Assembly: GCA_963678135.1 (NCBI GenBank)
Contig: OY782667.1
Location: 868,001 to 932,000, forward strand
Origin: JAHJKV01 sp963678135
Lineage (GTDB): Bacteria; Desulfobacterota; Desulfovibrionia; Desulfovibrionales; Desulfovibrionaceae
Length of the DNA stretch: 64,000 bases
Reading direction: 5' to 3'
Below the pieces are notes generated by a model, which was not told the DNA's origin, searched no databases, and saw only the letters and a list, made by a program, of their open reading frames with translations. The translations under genes were made by a program, and so were the position numbers. Positions 7,371 through 15,982 of this stretch are shown piece by piece; the stretch's first letter is position 1, and each line of letters opens with the position of its first letter.

Positions 7371-8987
7371 TTGACGTTTCTTTTACGTTGTTGTTTGTAT
7401 ATATTATTACCTAGCATCTTGTGTTCCTGTGCGCTTGGCAAGGCAAAGCAAGACAAGGCTGCCGAACTGCCCCAGCCAAAGCAATCAGCAGTGCTTGAGG
7501 ATTCAGCAATGCTTGAGGATGAGGATACTCTTGATCCTGAGCTTTCTGCTGATCCTCAAGAGGGCGAATTATCAGCACAAGAAAAACAATTACTCTTTTC
7601 CAAAAATGGCCTTATTTTTGGTCTGGAACAGCATGAAAATAAAAAAGTCGAACAATATATCAATTATTTCAGCCATAAAGCCAAAGACTCTTTTACGCGC
7701 TGGCTCAAGCGTTCTGAAGAATATTTACCCTTGGTACGCGAGGCCATGGATGGCAATGGCCTACCACATGATCTTGCTCTTTTGCCTTTTACCGAGTCAG
7801 GCTACAATCCCAAGGCATATTCCAGAGCCGGGGCTGCTGGTATGTGGCAATTTATGCCAAGCACCGGACGTAAGTATGGATTGACAGTGAACTGGTGGAT
7901 TGATGAGCGTCGGGATCCATATTTGTCCACGGATGCAGCTATTCGCTACTTAAAAGATTTATATGCTCTTTTTGATGATTGGTACTTGGCTCTGGCAGCT
8001 TATAATGCAGGTGAAGGCAAGATAGGCAGGGCAATAAGGGCTTTGAAGGTCAATACTTTTTTTGATTTAGCAAAGAAAAATAAACGGTTGAGATACAGAT
8101 CGCGTTTGCGTCGCGAAACCCTAAATTATATTCCTAAATTTATTGCCATCTCCAAAATTTTTCAAAATTTAGAAGCCCTTGGCTTTGAAAAAGTCAATTG
8201 GGATTCTGGCAAAAAAGTGCAGCATATTACAGTGCCCGGGGGAACAGATTTACTGGCCTTGGCACGAGCTGGAAATATGCCTTGGGCTGATTTCCATGCC
8301 TTAAACCCTGCGTATCGGCGTCAGGTAAGCCCTCCGAACAAGGAAACCACAGCGCATGTACCTGTGGATAAAAGTGAGGCCATGCTAGCCTATTTGAGCG
8401 ATCCCGGTTCGCGTCCGTATGCCGGATATACCGTGTATGTTGTGCGCCAAGGAGATTCTTGGTGGAGTATTTCGCGTAAGTTCCGTGTACCTATTTCTGT
8501 TTTGAAAAAAGTCAATAACAGGCGTTCTAATCTACTACGTCCCGGGCAAACCGTGATGGTTCCTGCTGCTGGGCAAACGCGCAAAGTAGCTCATGCTTCC
8601 ACGTCCAAAACACAAAGCATTGCACAGTCACGCGCAAATTATACTATACAGCGCGGAGATACCCTTTGGGGCATATCTCAAACATTTGGGGTTTCCGTGC
8701 GATCTTTGCAAATTGCCAATGGCCTACAATCTCATAGCAGGATCAAGGCTGGTCAGCGTTTGTATATCCCTAAACGAGATGAAGAAACAAGGCATATAGC
8801 AAGCAAAAAACAAAGCACTGAGGCAAAGCAAGCCCAGCTTGTACGCTATAAAATCCGCAAAGGTGATAGTTTAAGTACCATAGCCGAGCGTTTCGCAGTA
8901 CCTGTTCATTCCCTCCGCCAATGGAACAGCTTAGGCCACAGAAGCACGATTTACACCGGACGGTATTTGAATATTTATGTGGAGTAG
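7371..8987 (+). CDS. mltD: MltD-like lytic transglycosylase lipoprotein with three LysM domains
   Basis: It cleaves peptidoglycan glycan strands non-hydrolytically in the periplasm. Residues 1-20 form a lipoprotein signal ending in LCSC with lipid-bearing Cys20. The SLT domain spans about 115-270; catalytic Glu142 lies in FTESGYNPKA, followed by GMWQFMPSTG and the AYNAGEG motif. Three LysM modules lie at about 354-400, 426-470 and 490-538. I accept a TTG start at 7371 because GGAG precedes it and it gives a full signal peptide. Residues 25-75 are an acidic linker. Confidence 0.92.
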   Translation: MTFLLRCCLYILLPSILCSCALGKAKQDKAAELPQPKQSAVLEDSAMLEDEDTLDPELSADPQEGELSAQEKQLLFSKNGLIFGLEQHENKKVEQYINYFSHKAKDSFTRWLKRSEEYLPLVREAMDGNGLPHDLALLPFTESGYNPKAYSRAGAAGMWQFMPSTGRKYGLTVNWWIDERRDPYLSTDAAIRYLKDLYALFDDWYLALAAYNAGEGKIGRAIRALKVNTFFDLAKKNKRLRYRSRLRRETLNYIPKFIAISKIFQNLEALGFEKVNWDSGKKVQHITVPGGTDLLALARAGNMPWADFHALNPAYRRQVSPPNKETTAHVPVDKSEAMLAYLSDPGSRPYAGYTVYVVRQGDSWWSISRKFRVPISVLKKVNNRRSNLLRPGQTVMVPAAGQTRKVAHASTSKTQSIAQSRANYTIQRGDTLWGISQTFGVSVRSLQIANGLQSHSRIKAGQRLYIPKRDEETRHIASKKQSTEAKQAQLVRYKIRKGDSLSTIAERFAVPVHSLRQWNSLGHRSTIYTGRYLNIYVE

Positions 8988-9023
8988 GGCGGTAGATTGT
9001 GATATAAGCTATAATAGGTTTAT

Positions 9024-9040
9024 GACGTTTTGTAAACGTC
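9024..9040. terminator. Short hairpin behind the lytic transglycosylase gene
   Basis: GACGTTT-TGT-AAACGTC makes a perfect 7-bp stem followed by CCCCCTTTTC. The weak, interrupted T run makes this only a possible terminator. It also marks the broken edge of the IS remnant. Confidence 0.35.
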
Positions 9041-9047
9041 CCCCTTT

Positions 9048-9569
9048 TCAGGGCCATTGTCCATTCGTAGTTTTTCCGGATATTGACCACGATTCAGTGG
9101 CGATGCGATCCAAAATGCGTACAACGCGCTCTGCTGAAAGATTCAGGTCTATTTCTACGGCAAGTGCCTCCCGATTATAATCATCAACTGCGTTAAAAGT
9201 TCTAAAAATGCGTCCGCTATCAAGAGTGTCGCGCATGAAATCAATTGACCAGCAATAATTGGGCTGGAGCGGTTGCATCACGGACTTACGGCTCGTTGCA
9301 GGACGGCGTTTTTTGCTTTTTCGTTTAAGGTTCATTTTTAACAAACAATACACTCGCCAAATTCGTTTGTGATTCCAGAGCTTGCCTTGTTGCCGGATCA
9401 CGTTAAAAATTTTGCTAAAACCCCATGTGGGCTTTTGTTCGGCCAGTTCAGTCAAGGCTGCGACAACCTCGCTATCGTCCCGAGGATGCGACTTGTAGGC
9501 GTAATAGCTTCTGCTGACGCCCATTGTAGCACATGCTTTACGTTCACTGAGTTCAAACGTGCTGATCAT
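9048..9569 (-). pseudogene. IS3-family transposase OrfB, frameshifted and 3'-truncated
   Basis: The rve/DDE integrase is recognisable: a HTH_21-type N-terminus (SERKACATMGVSRSYY), the first catalytic Asp in WSIDFM and the second in NAVDDYNRE. Near the end the frame changes: the expected GYPEKLRMDNGPE continues in the +1 frame as GQYPEKLRMDNGPE, then meets foreign sequence and a stop. The third catalytic residue (Glu) is missing, so it cannot transpose on its own. Translation in intact relatives comes from programmed frameshifting out of orfA; the frame here is open upstream of 9569 as PVQRKGFVKH. Confidence 0.85.
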
Positions 9570-9601
9570 ATGTTTGACGAATCCCTTGCGCTGAACCGGC
9601 C

Positions 9602-9868
9602 TTAGAGCTTTTTTTCAATGACATACTTAAGCGCCATATGTTCCAAGCTTAAATCTGCAAACATTTGTTTTAGTTTTCGATTTTCTGCTTCGAGTTCTTT
9701 TATCCGGCGAATATCAGACGCTTCCATGCCACCGTACTTGGATTTCCATTTGTAGTATGTCGCAGGGCTGACGCGGTATTCCCTGCACACATCTTTGGCT
9801 ATGCGACCCCCCTCAACGGCCTTAAGAATCTTAACGATCTGATACTCTGTAAATCTTGATTTACGCAT
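9602..9868 (-). CDS. IS3-family (IS407 group) transposase OrfA
   Basis: This 88-residue DNA-binding subunit has a helix-turn-helix (SRFTEYQIVKILKAVEGG to SPATYYKWKSKYGG) followed by a leucine-zipper coiled coil (IKELEAENRKLKQMFADLSLE). The C-terminus ALKYVIEKKL is typical for the IS407 group. A strong AGGAGG precedes the ATG. It appears intact, but its partner OrfB is broken, so the element is probably immobile. Confidence 0.9.
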   Translation of the reverse strand: MRKSRFTEYQIVKILKAVEGGRIAKDVCREYRVSPATYYKWKSKYGGMEASDIRRIKELEAENRKLKQMFADLSLEHMALKYVIEKKL

Positions 9869-9940
9869 ATGAGCCTCCTGCTCCCACTTTGCGGCAGAAG
9901 TCTCTACTTTGCAATGGTACTAATTTAAGGGAACTTTACA

Positions 9941-10180
9941 GAACGACTTTGGCGTTCTCTAAAATATGAATGCGTTTATTTGAAAGATTTTGCGACAGGT
10001 AGTGAGATTCGCAAGACTTTGAATTGCTGGTACAATTTTTATAACAGCCATCGTCCTCATAGTACGTTTGACGGAAGAAAGCCTATGCAGGTATATAGGC
10101 AAAACAATCCAGAGGGGGTACCCCCTCTGGATTGGAACCAAAAGGCGGCTGAAAGTACAAAACTCTCCACCTTAAATTAA
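9941..10180 (+). pseudogene. C-terminal fragment of a second IS3-family transposase
   Basis: The plus strand reads ERLWRSLKYECVYLKDFATG and then NSHRPHSTFDGRKP, the C-terminal end of an IS3-type integrase including the last catalytic Glu region. The N-terminal three quarters are absent. It belongs to a different subgroup from the adjacent IS407-type element and runs in the opposite orientation. CCTTAAATTA at 10169-10178 is an inverted copy of 9921-9930, which may mark old element ends. Confidence 0.85.
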
Positions 10181-10279
10181 CCGCCTACTGGTACAAAAGA
10201 GTGAACCCACCTCTCTTTACATTGTAAGAGAATAAGCAAAAAAGCAGAGAAATGAAATAAAGAAGGTAAGAAAAAAAGA

Positions 10280-10398
10280 CTGGATCCTGCGACTTACGCG
10301 CAGGATGACAAGAGAGGGGAAGCAATAGAATAAACAGGGAGTATTTACCCCAAAATAAATAGGGAGTATTTACCCCTAAATTTATATGCGTTTACCCT
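10280..10398. repeat. R1 arm plus right end of a MITE-like element abutting murJ
   Basis: CTGGATCCTGCGACTTACGC GCAGGATGAC at 10280-10309 is an R1 arm. Then comes a doubled GGGAGTATTTACCCC block and the terminal repeat AAATTTATATGCGTTTACCC T ending at 10398. That is 14 bases before the murJ ATG, so the element probably supplies the murJ leader. Confidence 0.75.
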
Positions 10399-10411
10399 CA
10401 AAGTGAAGCAG

Positions 10412-11950
10412 ATGAATACTGAAAGTAAAAATATAGCGCGTAACAGCGTGGTGATTGCCGGAGCAACCTTGCTTTCGCGTTGTTTTGGTTTTTTGCGTGA
10501 TGTAGTCATGGCTTTTACCTTAGGTGCTGGTTATATGGCCGATGCCTTTTTTGTGGCCTTTCGCATCCCGAATCTTTTTCGGAGGCTTTTTGGAGAAGGC
10601 TCGTTGACCATGGCTTTTATTCCAGTGTTTACAAAAATCAGGGAAGAGCAGGGAGAGGCAGCAGCCCAAGCCATGGCTCGCAGTGCACTGCTTTGGCTTG
10701 TACTGCTTTTAGTCTGTATTACTGTGCTTGCGGAAATTTTTGCAGGAGGGATTGTCCATGTGGTGGCACCAGGTTTTTCTGAAAATCCGGAATTGATGCA
10801 GGCGACTGTTCTGTTCTTGCGTATTTGTTTTCCCTATGTACTTTTGATCAGTGCTGTGGCTCTTTGCATGGGCATTTTGAATGCTTCCGGTCAATTTTTT
10901 GCACCAGCTCTTGCTCCTGTGATGCTCAATATTTCCCTGATTAGTGCAGCTTTGATTGGATATTTTTTAGGGCTTTCCGTGGCAGAATGTATTGCTTGGG
11001 GCGTTTTGGCCGGAGGGGTCTTACAATGGCAATTGCAGCAGCCATATTTGCGAAAACAAGGTTTTTCTTGGCGCGGAGCTTGGTCATGGCGAGATGCAGG
11101 AGTACGGCGCATGGCTGTGCTTATGTTGCCTACAGTGTTTGGCGCAGCTGTCTATCAACTTAATATTGTGCTTGGCACTTTGCTGGCTTCGTTTTTGCCT
11201 GAAGGCAGTGTTTCCTATTTGTATTACGCGGATAGATTGCTGCAATTTCCCCTTGGTGTGTTTGGAATTGCCGTGAGTACTGCAGCCTTACCAAGTCTTT
11301 CCAGCTTAGCTGCTTGTGGAGAAAAAAAGCAGTTTGCCTGTACTTTGCGCTCCAGCTTGGGCTTGAGTCTTTTTATTGCCTTACCTGCAAGCGCAGGATT
11401 GGCTGCTTTGGCTGAGCCAATTATTGCTCTGCTCTTTGGGCGAGGAGCATTTACTCCGGAGGCTGTTTCCTCTACGGCTAAGGCTTTGCTAGCATATAGC
11501 GCAGGGCTTCCTTTCATTGCGGTTTCCCGTCCTTTGGTGGCAGCTTTTTATGCCATGCAGGATACACGCAGACCTGTACTGATTGCTTCGTGCTGTCTTG
11601 TGGTAAATATTGCTTTGGGCTTGCTCTTGATGAACTCCTTGCTGCATATTGGTTTGGCTTTGGCCGTGAGTATTTCTTCTGCTTGTAATGCTTTGCTTCT
11701 TTGGTTTGGATTTACTCGATTACACACGGATCAAAAGCTTTTACCTACTTCTTTTATAAAAAGCGTACTGCTCTCTGCTATGATTTTTGCAGGGGCTTGG
11801 ATAACACGAGAAAATATATGGCTTTGCGTCGCCTGCCTTCCTGTTTGGATTGTTTCATATTTTAGTCTGGCGCGTTATTTGAAGATGGAAGAAGCAATAC
11901 TGTTTTGGGAGGCTTTGCGTCGCAGGAAAGCGCACAAAAAGCGTGCTTGA
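10412..11950 (+). CDS. murJ: Lipid II flippase MurJ (MviN)
   Basis: MurJ moves lipid-linked peptidoglycan precursor across the inner membrane. The 512-residue product is hydrophobic throughout, with about 14 membrane segments. It opens with ARNSVVIAGATLLSRCFGFLRDVV, the family hallmark, followed by DAFFVAFRIPNLFRRLFGEGS. I chose the ATG at 10412; a GTG at 10403 would add three residues. Neither has a clear ribosome site because the upstream DNA is a transposon-like terminus. It lies 78 bases upstream of the methyltransferase gene. Confidence 0.95.
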   Translation: MNTESKNIARNSVVIAGATLLSRCFGFLRDVVMAFTLGAGYMADAFFVAFRIPNLFRRLFGEGSLTMAFIPVFTKIREEQGEAAAQAMARSALLWLVLLLVCITVLAEIFAGGIVHVVAPGFSENPELMQATVLFLRICFPYVLLISAVALCMGILNASGQFFAPALAPVMLNISLISAALIGYFLGLSVAECIAWGVLAGGVLQWQLQQPYLRKQGFSWRGAWSWRDAGVRRMAVLMLPTVFGAAVYQLNIVLGTLLASFLPEGSVSYLYYADRLLQFPLGVFGIAVSTAALPSLSSLAACGEKKQFACTLRSSLGLSLFIALPASAGLAALAEPIIALLFGRGAFTPEAVSSTAKALLAYSAGLPFIAVSRPLVAAFYAMQDTRRPVLIASCCLVVNIALGLLLMNSLLHIGLALAVSISSACNALLLWFGFTRLHTDQKLLPTSFIKSVLLSAMIFAGAWITRENIWLCVACLPVWIVSYFSLARYLKMEEAILFWEALRRRKAHKKRA

Positions 11951-12028
11951 TTTTGATGAACTCTCCATGAGCAGATATATTTGTCCAGCACCTTGAATAT
12001 ACAGAATTTTATAGAGTGTGGTGATCTG

Positions 12029-12781
12029 ATGAACGCAAGCGATGAACAGCGCAAAATTTTTCCGCGAGGCCTCAAGCAACCAGATCAGGGCTTCCGATTT
12101 TCTCTTGACTCTTTGCTTCTTGCTTCCTTTATTCGTTTGCCCCAAAAAAAAGATGTACACGGAATTGACCTTGGCTCTGGCTGCGGAGTCATAGGCTTTG
12201 CCCTGCTACTTGAGCATGTGATGATCAATATGCAAATACTTGGCATGGATTTGCAAGAGGAAATGGTGCGATGTGCTCAAGCTAACGCTCTATCTTTGGG
12301 GATGGATAGCATAATATGTTTTAAGCAAAAAGACCTGTCAAAATATCAATCTCCATCTGATTTTTTTGACTTTGCGGTGGCGAATCCTCCGTACCGCTTG
12401 TTGCATACTGGCCGAAAAAGCAATCAAGAGGCGAAAAACATGGCAAGGTTTGAGCTGCATGGCTCTTTGGATATTTTTTGCAAAGCAGCTGCAACCGCCT
12501 TAAAAGACAAAGCTTTTTTCTCTTTTGTCTATCTGCCTGAGCGTTTAGGAGAAGCCTTAGACATCTGCCGTGCCTACTCCCTTAGCCCTCAGCGCGTGCG
12601 CTTTGTGCATAGCAGGGCAAAACAGCCAGCAAAGATCATGCTTATGGAAACAAGGAAGAATAGTAAGGGTAGCCTTAGCGTGGAAGCTCCGCTTGTTTTA
12701 TATCAGGGGCAAGGCAAGTCCACAAGAATGAGCGAGGAAGCTCTCGCTTTTTGTCCGTATTTGCGTTGCACTGCCCAGTGA
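12029..12781 (+). CDS. TrmN6-like N6-adenine methyltransferase
   Basis: A class I S-adenosylmethionine methyltransferase of about 250 residues. The SAM-binding loop is GIDLGSGCGVIGFAL and the catalytic motif is VANPPYR, which marks N6-adenine or N5-glutamine methyltransferases. The overall layout (RFSLDSLLLASF, motif I, NPPY, then a C-terminal HSRAKQPAKIMLMETRK) matches TrmN6, which modifies A37 of tRNA-Val. The ATG at 12029 has GGTGATCTG upstream; a TTG at 11981 would add 16 residues with no ribosome site. The exact target is inferred. Confidence 0.82.
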   Translation: MNASDEQRKIFPRGLKQPDQGFRFSLDSLLLASFIRLPQKKDVHGIDLGSGCGVIGFALLLEHVMINMQILGMDLQEEMVRCAQANALSLGMDSIICFKQKDLSKYQSPSDFFDFAVANPPYRLLHTGRKSNQEAKNMARFELHGSLDIFCKAAATALKDKAFFSFVYLPERLGEALDICRAYSLSPQRVRFVHSRAKQPAKIMLMETRKNSKGSLSVEAPLVLYQGQGKSTRMSEEALAFCPYLRCTAQ

Positions 12782-13003
12782 AATGCCCGTTGCAATGCCC
12801 AGTAAAAAATATGTCATACAAACTGGTGTGTAGCATTTTTTGCAAGAATAAAAATCCTGATACAATTTTCTGAAAAATTTCCTGATCAAAGCAAAAAAAG
12901 CAAAATATTTATCATAAAGATCGCTATTGATCGCCTACTGATTATAGCCTGAATATTTTGAATACCGGGAAAAAATAAAAAGAGGCATGTTTTCTATAAG
13001 CTA
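12782..13003. other. AT-rich intergenic stretch without recognisable features
   Basis: Apart from a doubled TTGCAATGCCCAGT-like word just after the methyltransferase stop, I see no gene, RNA, dispersed repeat or convincing terminator here. Confidence 0.5.
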
Positions 13004-13210
13004 TTATAAAATATATATTTTTAATCTTTGTACTTTATTGTAGATTAAAACTTTCTCTCTTTTAGATAGAGCTTGTTGAGTCTTGTAGATTCTTTGTTTT
13101 TTAGCTCGCAAGTGTTTTTGTGTTTTCAGGACATGATTACGCTCAAAAGCGTGTATTTCTCCTGTAAATTGTAGCAGGCGATGTGCGAGTTCTGAGCTTT
13201 TATGCTGCAA
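13004..13210 (-). CDS. Doubtful small basic protein
   Basis: A 68-residue frame with a TTG start and no clear ribosome site. It is rich in Lys, Arg and Gln (KTQKHLRAKKQRIYKTQQAL) and predicted helical. It follows the 129-residue gene at 13254 on the same strand by 43 bases, the only contextual support. It could equally be a chance open frame. Confidence 0.25.
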   Translation of the reverse strand: MQHKSSELAHRLLQFTGEIHAFERNHVLKTQKHLRAKKQRIYKTQQALSKREKVLIYNKVQRLKIYIL

Positions 13211-13253
13211 AGCCGGATTTTTTGCTTTTTAATCCAGAAAACTAATATAGTTT

Positions 13254-13643
13254 CTATTCTATATACAAAGGAGACTTTTCTACAAGGTCAAGAATAAGCA
13301 AGGCTGTTTTTAAGTGCCTTGAATTTTCCTCGTTAATATACTTCAAGATATGTTTTTTAAGTGGTGCGACACAGAGTTTGAGCTTTTCAGTTCCGGTCTC
13401 TTCTATGTCTTGAGCTGCCTCAAGGACATTCATACACTGTTTGTCCAAAGCGTCAGGATATTGTGTATAATATCGAAGCGTGTGCCGTGTTGCCAGTAGG
13501 CCGTACACAACAGCATCAATTTTTGTATAATCCTTGCTCCAAACATCAATGGCTGAAAAGTTTGGCCTAGGTATTTCAGATTTTTGAGAATACTCGCAGT
13601 TTGGCTTACGATACAGTTCATCAAAGGCTATAACTTGTGTCAT
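13254..13643 (-). CDS. Hypothetical protein, 129 residues
   Basis: The ATG is preceded by GGGGGAGATGAAGC, a strong ribosome site, supporting a real gene. The protein opens MTQVIAFDELYRKPNCEYSQ and appears soluble and mostly helical (ALLATRHTLRYYTQ-like and CMNVLEAAQDIEETGTEKL segments). No signal peptide, membrane segment or catalytic motif is visible. I do not recognise a family. It stands alone beside repeat-rich DNA, so it could be an accessory gene. Confidence 0.6.
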   Translation of the reverse strand: MTQVIAFDELYRKPNCEYSQKSEIPRPNFSAIDVWSKDYTKIDAVVYGLLATRHTLRYYTQYPDALDKQCMNVLEAAQDIEETGTEKLKLCVAPLKKHILKYINEENSRHLKTALLILDLVEKSPLYIE

Positions 13644-13889
13644 GCTTCATCTCCCCCATGTTTCGGCATGTTATAAACAGTCTGCTACTCTTTTCGGATG
13701 CTTTTTAAGAAAACTTGAGGCCGAGCATGGTCTTTGGGAAGATATTGCAGATTTTTTTTCAAAAAAGGGCAAAATCTTCCGTATCAGGAAATCCACAACC
13801 CACATTAGAAATTCCATAACTCGCTCTTTTTATGAGTGAAAGAATTTTTACTCATGGCTATGCCCATGGTGCCTATGTCGTATTTTTCA

Positions 13890-14145
13890 TGCCACGCCCT
13901 TCTTGTCATCCTGCGCCATTTTTTGTTGCAGCACCTTCCCCTTCTTGTCATTCTGCGCGTAAGTCGCAGAATCCAGTTCTTCTGTCTTCCTTTCTTCTTC
14001 TTTTTTGCTTCTCTTCTTCCCCTTTGCTTTTTCTCTTACAGCGTCAAGGCCTCGTAGTCTGGCTCTGCTGGATTCTGCGACTTCGCGCAGAATGACGGAG
14101 GAGGATGTACTGTCGCGCTGTGTAACGCACTGGATTTTCACGACT
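13890..14145. repeat. R1 element, paired arms
   Basis: An inward arm GTCATTCTGCGCGTAAGTCG at 13947 and an outward arm CTGGATTCTGCGACTTCGCG at 14068 enclose a pyrimidine-rich spacer with the conserved words GCGTCAAGGCCTC and CTCTGCTGGATTC. The tail GGATGTACTGTCGCGCTGTG matches the tails of the elements at 21722 and 60863, so this is an internal section of the same MITE-like element. Confidence 0.8.
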
Positions 14146-14262
14146 CACGCGCTTCAATCACAGAAAAAGGTAGCTCAATGATAAAAAAGGCAATATGCGC
14201 CTGTCCTGCATTTTTCGGCATGTCTTTTGCTTAAGATTGCATACTTAAGTAAGGAGGGAACT

Positions 14263-14481
14263 ATGAAAATTACTGCAACAGAGAACACTTCTTTGAACAT
14301 CTTGCTTGGAGAAGGTTTGGGCAATATGCAACACAATACTGCTTCAGGATGTTCTCCTTTTGAAGACGCAGCACATCCACTTTCGTTTTTGAGCCTAGGG
14401 CAAGACCTTTCTGGCCTGAAAAATGTTCATACCTTGGACCCGGCGCGCGTGGCAGAGCTTATTGCTGATCCTTTTGCTTAG
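14263..14481 (+). CDS. Small hypothetical protein, 72 residues
   Basis: An excellent ribosome site (AAGGAGG) sits six bases before the ATG at 14263, making this a convincing gene. An upstream in-frame start at 14227 lacks one. The protein opens MKITATENTSLNILLGEGLG and ends HTLDPARVAELIADPFA. The C-terminal LDP-x-RVAELI helix vaguely resembles the end of FlgM anti-sigma factors, but the match is too short to use. There is no signal peptide. It is flanked on both sides by R1/MITE repeats. Confidence 0.65.
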   Translation: MKITATENTSLNILLGEGLGNMQHNTASGCSPFEDAAHPLSFLSLGQDLSGLKNVHTLDPARVAELIADPFA

Positions 14482-14549
14482 GGCAGTAAAAAGTATAGTC
14501 TTCCATATTAAAGAATTAAAAAATTGTACATTTGCCGTGTAGAGGTCAC

Positions 14550-14925
14550 AGGGCAAACGCATATCAATTTTAGGATCAATATTTTCTGCCCATTCTATTG
14601 TTTCCCCCTTCTTTCATCCTGCCCATTTTTTGCTGCAGCACCTTCCCCCTTCTTTCATCCTGCGCCATTTTTTGTTGTAGCACCTTCCCCTTCTTGTCAT
14701 TCTGCGCGTAAGTCGCAGAATCCAGTTCTTTTCTTTGTTTTCGCTGGTTTCGACAGGCTCAACCAGCTCTGAAATGCAAAGCACGTTGGCTGAGCTTGCC
14801 GAAGCCAGAAGGAAAAATATTAGGTGTCAGCCCCCCCCCAAAAAAAAGAAGAAGAAGCGAAGGCTGTCTTCCAAAAATTTCCCTCCCTCTACAGGGGTGG
14901 CAGGTGCAAACCTGATGGGGTGGTT
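14550..14925. repeat. Mosaic of MITE left end, R1 arm, R3 repeat and R2 repeat
   Basis: In order: terminal repeat AGGGCAAACGCATATCAATT (from 14550), a doubled TTTCATCCTGC block, an R1 arm at 14696-14725, an R3 copy (CTGGTTTCGACAGGCTCAAC onward, 14744-14808), a C9A8 run, and an R2 copy at 14874-14925. The R2 hairpin lies directly past the azlD stop and may end that transcript. No right MITE terminus is present. Confidence 0.8.
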
Positions 14926-14930
14926 CTTTT

Positions 14931-15260
14931 TTAGAGGGCAAGGAAGTATCTGGCTCCGGCAACGAGTATAAGGCCAGTTGCGACTGATCCAAAGAAGCTG
15001 CGCGTGCGCCAAGTAACAAGTAAGGTCGGTATTGCTGCCCAAAGAAAGATATTTTGAGGGGAAGCATCTAAATGCCCGTCAACAAGCACCAGCGAAGGAA
15101 GTAGTAGGGCGGAAAGTACTGCCGTGGGTACAAAGGATAAAAAACGGATGATACCCGGATGAAGGCTACGCGAAGAAAGTACCCAAGCCGGAAGCAGACG
15201 CGGAATATAGGTGACAAGTGTCATGCCAAGTATGGTATAAAAGATTTGTTGCTGGTTCAT
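14931..15260 (-). CDS. azlD: AzlD-type subunit of a branched-chain amino acid exporter
   Basis: A 109-residue membrane protein with about four helices, opening YTILGMTLVTYIPRLLPAWV, the characteristic AzlD start. It pairs with AzlC to export branched-chain or related amino acids across the inner membrane. Its start overlaps the azlC stop by four bases, so the two subunits are co-translated. It is last in the htrA-azlC-azlD run. Confidence 0.9.
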   Translation of the reverse strand: MNQQQIFYTILGMTLVTYIPRLLPAWVLSSRSLHPGIIRFLSFVPTAVLSALLLPSLVLVDGHLDASPQNIFLWAAIPTLLVTWRTRSFFGSVATGLILVAGARYFLAL

Positions 15261-15979
15261 TTTTTTTCTCGTGTTCTATATGTTTCAAGGATAGCTCCAA
15301 GGGCTGCGCTAAGCACTGTGGCAATAATAACATTCCACTGCGTGCAACCAAAAACCAAGAGAAGAACAGACATTGCTCCGGCAAAAAGTGCTATGAGCAA
15401 ATGTAATAGATTTTTTATTTGCACAACGAGCAGGGCAATGAACATTGCAGGCAGGGCAAAGTCTAGGCCAAAGGGGCGTACACTTGGAATAAGTGTTCCG
15501 GCAGAAAATCCAAGCCAAGAACCAAGAACCCAAAAACTATGCGCTTGTAAATTTATATAAAGGGCTTTGTTCACTGCATTTGGATTGTGAAAATCTTCAT
15601 GGGGAAACTGCCGTGAGTGTAGAGCAAATGTTTCGTCTGTCAGCTCAAAGCAAAAAAGAGCAAGGCGACGTTTAGGCCATGAAGACATATAGGGCGACAG
15701 TGCAGCAGACATAAGCACATGGCGTAAATTTACAATAAAGGTCGTCAATATGATGGAAAAAGGTGCAATAGCTGCTTCAAACAATCCAACGCCTATAAGT
15801 TGAGCACTTCCTGCGTAGACAATAAGAGACATAAGAAGTGTATTGGCAAAAGACATATCAATTTTTTGCGCCAATACTCCATAGGCAAAGCCAACTGGAA
15901 TATAACCCATGGCAATGGGGAAAGTACTTTTAAGTGCTGTCAAAAAAATTTGCTGTCTATTTTTTGTTTTTTTGTTCAT
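15257..15979 (-). CDS. azlC: AzlC-type permease subunit
   Basis: A 240-residue inner-membrane protein. It carries the family pattern FPIAMGYIPVGFAYGVLAQK near the N-terminus and the segment VYAGSAQLIGVGL with NLRHVLMSAAL further on. Family members form amino acid exporters with AzlD. The start lies three bases past the htrA stop and the end overlaps azlD, so all three genes form one transcription unit. The link between a protease and an amino acid exporter may simply be shared transcription. Confidence 0.92.
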   Translation of the reverse strand: MNKKTKNRQQIFLTALKSTFPIAMGYIPVGFAYGVLAQKIDMSFANTLLMSLIVYAGSAQLIGVGLFEAAIAPFSIILTTFIVNLRHVLMSAALSPYMSSWPKRRLALFCFELTDETFALHSRQFPHEDFHNPNAVNKALYINLQAHSFWVLGSWLGFSAGTLIPSVRPFGLDFALPAMFIALLVVQIKNLLHLLIALFAGAMSVLLLVFGCTQWNVIIATVLSAALGAILETYRTREKK

Positions 15980-15982
15980 ATA

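Larger units (their letters stand above)
9041..9930 (-). mobile_element. Truncated IS407-group (IS3 family) insertion sequence
   Basis: On the minus strand an orfA and an orfB sit in the frame relation usual for IS3 elements. The element stops abruptly after the NGPE codons of orfB, so the last third of the transposase and the right terminal repeat are gone. Its left end lies near TTAAATTAGTACC at about 9917-9930. The outer boundaries are estimates because no pair of inverted ends remains. Confidence 0.75.

Noticed and set aside
12698..12889. 63-residue minus-strand open frame with a hydrophobic segment
   Set aside because: It overlaps the conserved 3' end of the methyltransferase gene and lacks a ribosome site.
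13642..13839. 65-residue plus-strand frame divergent from the 129-residue gene
   Set aside because: Its start overlaps the opposing start codon and ribosome site, and it shows no family pattern.
14735..15067. Several frames on both strands around azlD and the mosaic repeats
   Set aside because: They are shadows of azlD or translations of R1, R2 and R3 copies.
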